This document shows, piece by piece, positions 59,188 through 64,000 of a stretch of 64,000 bases of DNA. The stretch comes from Oxytricha trifallax (Eukaryota > Ciliophora > Spirotrichea > Sporadotrichida > Oxytrichidae). A model generated the notes under the pieces. That model ran no database searches. It saw nothing but the letters and a program-made list of their open reading frames with translations, and had not been told where the DNA came from. The stretch covers positions 1-64,000 of the forward strand of contig ARYC01002638.1 of the NCBI GenBank assembly GCA_000711775.1, read 5' to 3'. Positions within the stretch are counted from its first letter, which is position 1, and every line of letters starts with the position of its first letter. The position numbers and the translations under genes were made by a program.

Positions 59188-61875
59188 TCATCTGTACTTA
59201 ATGTAGGTGTCTACTTCACTCTTTAAACTATAAGTTTTATGCTTGAGATCCCAATATTTGACATAAGATCTACGGCACTCATATGGTATCCCTTTTAGGT
59301 ACTCCCTAATTTTCCTGCCTTCTTCTCGCTCTTTGAACCGCATCCAAAATCTTTCGATCATAAATACAGCTGATTACTTACTAAGCTTGGGTTTTTAGTT
59401 TGACTAGGTAGCTGAATTTTGGATTGAAGAAGCGAAAGAGGAGTTGAAATTTGATTCAACTTGAGGTGGTTGGAAGTTTATTAGAGGTTGTTGTTATATT
59501 AATGTTTGATTAATAATTCGTTATTTATCGCTTAATCTTTTGTTAAAGTTCATTCTTGCTAGTTTCATTCTGAAAAGGGATTAGATTTTGACAAAGGCTA
59601 TTTTCAATTTCTTGTATTAAATAATACAGAATAATAAACAAGAAGTAGATAGAAAATTTTAACTTATAATAATAAATAGTAAGTTGTACCTTCTCTTTAA
59701 TATCCACATTTTTAAGATGAATTAAACTTTCTGCAGACACCATTAAAACTCAATTACTTGCTTGATCATTATTTTCTCAATAATTTATTCTGATATCCCT
59801 TCACATATTTCCTCCTTCTCTATTTAATCTTTAAGTTCTATGGCTTTTTTTAATTACTTTTATTTTACTTCTGTCTCTCTGATTTATTTTTATTTTTCCT
59901 CTGTCTCATTTTTCAATCTGAGTTACTCTTATTCTTGCTCTTCTCTCAACTTATTCAATAACATATTTTCTTCTTCATCAAGCTACTATTGCTATAACTC
60001 CTCTTCATTCATTTCTTCAAGTTAACCTAAATCTAAATCTTACTGCTATTCCTAGCCATCCTAATCCTCTTCATAGCTCTAGTTCATTTTGTATTTGATT
60101 TGAGAAGTGTCAATATCGAACTTGCCTCAATGGCTATTTAAGCGACTTTCATCTAGGTCTTTAAAAGTCGTGGTCTCAAGCTCCTCTTCACGCTCTTCAA
60201 CAGTTTAAAGTACTGGAGACTTTTTTAGTCTTAACTAGCGTTTCTTTCCTATCTTACCACCTAGTCGTTCTTTTGTAGGTTAAGGACTGGTTAAACTTGA
60301 AAGTAACGATGAAGCAAAAGTGCTATCAGCATTTTTATCATAATTTTCAATGAGAGAAGTTAAAGCTTTGAAGTTGTCTTCAGCTTTTTTGTCTTACCAC
60401 ATATATAAAACTTTGCGAAGTTTGCGTTTTAAATCGTCTACTGCTTCTATAAAGTAAGCTCTACGTCTTAGACAATCTTTCATCTGCAAACCCCAACTGA
60501 ACAGTATGAATCTATCACGAATTTCTAGATCTTTTTCAATTTCTTCTTGCTGTTGTTTTATTTAAATTGCAAGTGCGTCTTCATCTATTGAGTAATCTGC
60601 TAAATTCTGTTTAGAATTTTAATCTATCTAATTATTTTCAATTTCTTTGTTAACATTGATTAATTTGCTTAATTATTGAAGGGAATTAGATTCACTTCCT
60701 TATTTTTTTAGTAAATTTGAAGCTTAATTTGACAATCCTGGTTGAGTATTAGTTTTGCTTGATCTTCTTTTAAGTTTGCCATTCACTCTGAAATCTTAAC
60801 CCTAACTCTACACACTTGTATTTGAACTCTCTACATAATCTGATTAGTTTTCATTTGGATTTTAATTTTATGATTAATTCTTGAGGTTCTTATTCCTATC
60901 TGATTATGAGCTACTAATTTCTTTTCTTATTGTAATTTTCTTAGAATTCTTAATGCTAAATTACTTTTCATAAACTGAAGAAAGTTAGTCTTTCTACTAT
61001 ATTTAAGGTTTGCTAGTTGTCCTCATCCTTACACCATTATTATTACTATTGCTATTAGTACTAGCATTAGATCTTTTAGCAGAATCCATTCTTTCTTTTC
61101 TCTCAATGGTAGATAATTTATTGGAATTTGATTGATAGCTCTAATCCTTTTCACTTCTTTGCTTTGCTTAATGTAAAAGCGGATTGAGTGATTTCTTGTG
61201 AGGGTTTAAACTCTCATACATTTTGCTCTCTTCATCTTCATCAAGCAAATGACCCATAATTTCCTAAAGTTTTTACCTTTATTTTTCATGATCAATCGGG
61301 GCAATAAGCTTTCCACCCATAGGTCTATTGCTAGGCTATCTAGGTGGCTTACTTGTGTTATTATCAGTTTACTAATTATTCGCTAGTTTTAGACTTTGAT
61401 TCATTTGTCTCTCTGATGTTTGTTACTAACGCTCTCTTCCGGCTGAGTTACGCTTCCTAAATGAACTGTCATTTGAAGAGGAAGTTTCATAACTCGTATA
61501 ATTTGTACTCACATTTCCATTTAAAGGCAGTTCCTTTGATAAAACATCTTAGAACTTTCCACTTTTGTTCAAGCTTGAAGTGTCATAATTAGCTGTAGCG
61601 ACTTGGTAACTGCTCAATACAGGGTTTGCTCCCATTTTAAAAGAGTGATTATAGTTAGAATTGTTCTATTACTATTATTACTACAACTAAATTTGATAAA
61701 GCTGATGTTGAGATTTCAAAAATTCTTAATTTGTATTGGTATTCGATCTCTGCAAATTCTTCATGGTCATTGATCCTTTTTAGAGTTGAACTTGAGAAAA
61801 AGGAAGTGTGTTTTAGTTTTATTGGAGTTTCAGGGGTTCAGACTGTTTAGAAATTAACTTTGATTTTTCTTTCAT
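59188..61875 (-). CDS. Coiled-coil protein with Ser/Asn-rich N-terminus, function unknown
   Basis: ATG 61875 (MKEKSKLISKQSEPLKLQ) opens about 600 codons without TGA: Ser/Asn/Gln-rich first, then KLRKVLYMWQDKKAEDNFKA and ERLGGKIGKKRQLRLKKSP. After an in-frame TGA at 60127-60129 the same frame continues with a strong acidic coiled coil (EEMNEEELQQQQLDEEENML, NKLREEQEQEQLRLKNETEE). The 59750-59500 interval holds an intron or IES that I could not settle. The C-terminus reads FWMRFKEREEGRKIREYLKG and ends at TGA 59188-59190. No family recognised; the final 50 residues are basic and ordered-looking. Confidence 0.75.
60126..60134 (-). other. Candidate micro-IES (9 bp) removing an in-frame TGA, pointer GC
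   Basis: GC copies lie at 60124-60125 and 60133-60134 around TCA 60127-60129. Excising 9 bp reads SRLNSKFDIDTSQIKY. A point mutation or sequencing error is equally possible. Confidence 0.3.
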
Positions 61876-62075
61876 TTTTATGATTATTATGACTATAACC
61901 ACTACAATTTAAAATTAATTCAAATCAAATTTTTTGGTTTTAGCCTATATTTTGCATATATCTACCAACCTAATTAAGCTATCAGCTATTATTGGAAATA
62001 AGATTTAATATAAACGCTTTTTCCATGATTAATAATTTTTTAATTAAAAAAATGATTCAAAAATAGCACTCAAAA

Positions 62076-63034
62076 ATGTTACTCCGCCTTCTTCTTTTAC
62101 TACTATACTATCTCATAAACTTCTCCCAAGCATAGTTAATTAACATCGACTATCAAAAACTAAAATCTTCCTAACTACTCACTTTTCACACAAAACTTAA
62201 TGATAAGCAGTATTACTATAAAATAAGGGATAACAGCGAATTGCCCATAGATGAGGAAACTGATTCAGCTTTGCAATATATTTTTAGTGATATTAATATA
62301 GACAAAGTTAAGGAAAATAAGTTAAGGAGTGACAAAAGACAGAAACACTAAACTATTATTGATGAGAGCATTAATGGATTAAAAAGTATTAGTTAATGAG
62401 AAATCAATTAGATAATAGTACTTATTAAAAACTTTGTACATGAATAGAAAAGTTTGATTACTAGTATTTTATTCAAGAAATTAAATAGCTTTTTAAACAG
62501 CAAACTAATATAATTAATGGCTTTTAGAATGAACAAGATCTTAGTGATTAATAAACAGAAATGGAATATTTGATATAAAGTTAGATGCCAGTTGGTACAA
62601 TAAACATCAAGTGTAAGTTAAAATATTTTAATTACGTTAATTGACTCTATAAAAACCTTAGTCTCTTATAATGAAATTTTATCATAATTTTTTTTTAGTA
62701 AAGGGACAATTCGATTACTAAAACCTGAAAAACATCCAAAAGTTGTACATTTTAGTATCTCATGACACATAGTAAACTCTTGTTAGATCTAGAAATATTC
62801 TAAAATAGAATGTACGTACAACAAACATTATACTTTATGAAATTATTATAAATTCATTAACAGATTTGTAGATATACTGATCAAGGGAATTTCACTTTGG
62901 ACTTATTTAACACAAATTATGAGTATTTTGAGGCTATAGAGTTGTCACATGAAGATACTATGTTTTCTTTAGATAAATCCATCGAAATCAAGAAAGATTT
63001 AGCATAAAATTCTATTTTAAATAATTCTTAATGA
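62076..63034 (+). CDS. Secreted or membrane-targeted small protein, function unknown
   Basis: ATG 62076 opens a classical signal peptide (MLLRLLLLLLYYLINFSQA). A Lys/Asp/Asn-rich body follows (KLKSSQLLTFHTKLNDKQYY, SELPIDEETDS). A TGA near 62398 and later frame changes call for one IES and an intron with donor near 62613 and acceptor near 62699. The end is in FNTNYEYFEAIELSHEDTMF and TGA 63032-63034. Segment assignment between 62398 and 62890 is tentative. No family recognised. Convergent with the cis-prenyltransferase gene, about 85 bp away. Confidence 0.55.
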
Positions 63035-63118
63035 AATATAGTTTAAAAATTTAAGCATTTTTTAGAGAACTTAAAATACACATATAAACAATCCATTGAT
63101 TATAATTATTAGTATTTT

Positions 63119-64000
63119 TCACTGCACCACTGATTGATAGTCAAGAATAATCTTAGTGAAATCCCAAATGCTAAAATCCGGCCACAACGATGCAATAAAT
63201 TAGTACTAGCTCTCGTCTGTTTGATACAGCAAAAAGTTGCTCATCCTAATTTCATTGCTGGTTCTAATGAGTATTTCTGGTTTGCAATTGAAGCCACCAT
63301 ATAACTACTTCTCAAAGTCTTCTACTTTTATCTTTCCATGCTCTAGTTTGAGTTCATCCTTGGCATATAGGTCTGAGAGGGAGTCACATGCTTCGAGAAT
63401 CTCATATTTTGAGTTGTAGCAGAGACACACGTTTAAGCGGGCTTGGTCATTTTATTTGGTTAAATCCTCGGTGCGGCGCATTGCTTCGGCTACGTCATCT
63501 GGTAGGAATTTTATATCAAAATAAATAAATTGAATTTATTAACAATATTACTCACACTTTTCAGTAATTGATCTAAAAAATAAAAGATAAATTTAAATTG
63601 AATTCAAGATCCCCTAGTATTTTAACTTAGATTCCATTTTATTGCATAAAACCTCCATTCTCTGCCATTCTAGCAAACGATTCTTTAGCTAATCTCATCA
63701 AAGTATCAATTTAAATCTTTAATATATGTAAATTAATTCCCTTTACAAAACCCTTTTAGTTTATGATTTATATAAACATAATATATTTGATTATCAACTT
63801 CAACTTGACTTCTCTTAAGATTATCAGTACTAAGTGCAAACACAGTCAACTCCTTGATACCAAGATGCAGTGCCCAATCCATAGCCTACTCCAATTTAGC
63901 CAATCCAAATGTATGTCCCTCATGCTTTGCTTTTTGATTTTTAGTTGCAAATCGCCTGTTTCCATCCATAATAATCGCTATACTTCTTGGAATTTTACCC
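63119..64000 (-). CDS. DHDDS: Dehydrodolichyl diphosphate synthase (cis-prenyltransferase), 5' end outside window
   Basis: The enzyme elongates farnesyl diphosphate with isopentenyl units in cis to make dolichol precursors for ER glycosylation. Visible motifs in order: IPRSIAIIMDGNRRFA (catalytic Asp and the NRR motif), HEGHTFGLAKLEQAMDWALH, LGIKELTVFALSTDNLKRSQ, EVDTLMRLAKES, IQVKILGDLEFLPDDV, ARLNVCLCYNSKYEI, KPEILIRTSNEIRMSNFLLY and SLWPDFSIWDFTKIILDYQS. The stop is TGA 63119-63121. The RTSNEIRxSNFL motif has Asn where Gly is usual. Two IESs are resolved by pointers that restore family motifs exactly. Only the first few residues are missing. Confidence 0.93.
63511..63604 (-). other. IES (94 bp), pointer AATTC
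   Basis: GAATT on the plus strand lies at 63506-63510 and 63600-63604. Joining reads KILGDLEFLPDDVAEAM, a conserved cis-prenyltransferase stretch. Confidence 0.9.
63710..63797 (-). other. IES (88 bp), pointer TTGAT
   Basis: ATCAA on the plus strand lies at 63705-63709 and 63793-63797. Joining reads LKRSQVEVDTLMRLAKES in frame. Confidence 0.9.

Noticed and set aside
4618..63797. Scrambled or inverted coding segments
   Set aside because: Looked for in every gene with recognisable motif order. All conserved motifs appear in the normal order on one strand.
1..64000. Paramecium, Tetrahymena or a somatic ciliate genome as the source
   Set aside because: IES borders are diverse repeats rather than always TA, IESs fall within coding sequence, and a TBE-like G4T4 element is present. 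All fit a spirotrich germline better. A somatic genome would not contain these interruptions.
1..64000. Short standard-code ORFs spread across the window taken as separate genes
   Set aside because: TAA and TAG are glutamine here, so standard-code ORFs are cut artificially. Most are fragments or out-of-frame shadows of the genes listed.

Overview
The window reads as germline (micronuclear) DNA of a spirotrich ciliate, closest in character to Oxytricha/Stylonychia. Four things show this. (1) Every recognisable protein uses TAA and TAG as glutamine and TGA as the only stop. (2) Reading frames are interrupted by short AT-rich segments (IESs) flanked by 2-10 bp direct repeats (pointers). Collapsing the two pointer copies into one restores the frame, and in conserved proteins restores the family motif. 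(3) Genes also carry ordinary GTAAG...AG introns. (4) The left edge is a TBE-type germline transposon ending in G4T4 telomere-like repeats. Pointers are diverse rather than always TA, which argues against Paramecium.

Layout. 1-1991: decayed TBE transposon. 1992-4224: 3' part of a low-complexity gene. 4479-8697: acidic coiled-coil protein. 9384-11014 (-): diaminopimelate decarboxylase. 11335-11852 (-): ribosomal protein S16. 12219-14160 (-): membrane-anchored CCR4-type phosphodiesterase. 14651-16867 (-): Gln-rich unknown. 17323-17998: ERH. 18485-21291: Gln/Asn-rich protein with a SHIPPO-like tail. 22282-23052: small protein. 23098-26696 (-): seven-helix receptor fused to a phosphatidylinositol phosphate kinase. 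26894-30514 (-): large unknown. 30759-31865 (-) and 31866-33932 (-): Gln-rich tail gene and a pepsin-like membrane protein. 34219-35506: unknown. 36352-38352 (-): K+ channel. 38975-42625: coiled-coil protein. 43895-44482: unexplained GC-rich island. 45113-48170: plant-order molybdenum cofactor enzyme (MoeA then MogA). 48222-50416 (-): RNA polymerase I subunit A12 with a retroposon-like element in its intron. 51087-54309 (-): Gln-rich unknown. 55144-59026 (-): cytosolic carboxypeptidase. 59188-61875 (-): coiled-coil protein. 62076-63034: secreted protein. 63119-64000 (-): cis-prenyltransferase, running off the right edge.

The genes share no pathway. They are single-gene loci, each expected to become its own small somatic chromosome after IES removal. 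All resolved coding segments lie in linear order; I found no scrambled gene.

The most interesting signals are mobile. A 841 bp near-perfect palindrome with G9/C9 ends and a 10 bp target duplication sits inside the carboxypeptidase coding sequence. Two related-looking foldback elements lie in other IESs. A 1.6 kb GC-richer element with three chained ORFs, a TTA-repeat tail and an 8 bp target duplication sits in the RNA polymerase subunit intron. Several candidate micro-IESs of 9-29 bp appear to repair frames or remove in-frame TGA codons. IES and intron coordinates were derived by hand-joining; some junctions remain unresolved and are marked.
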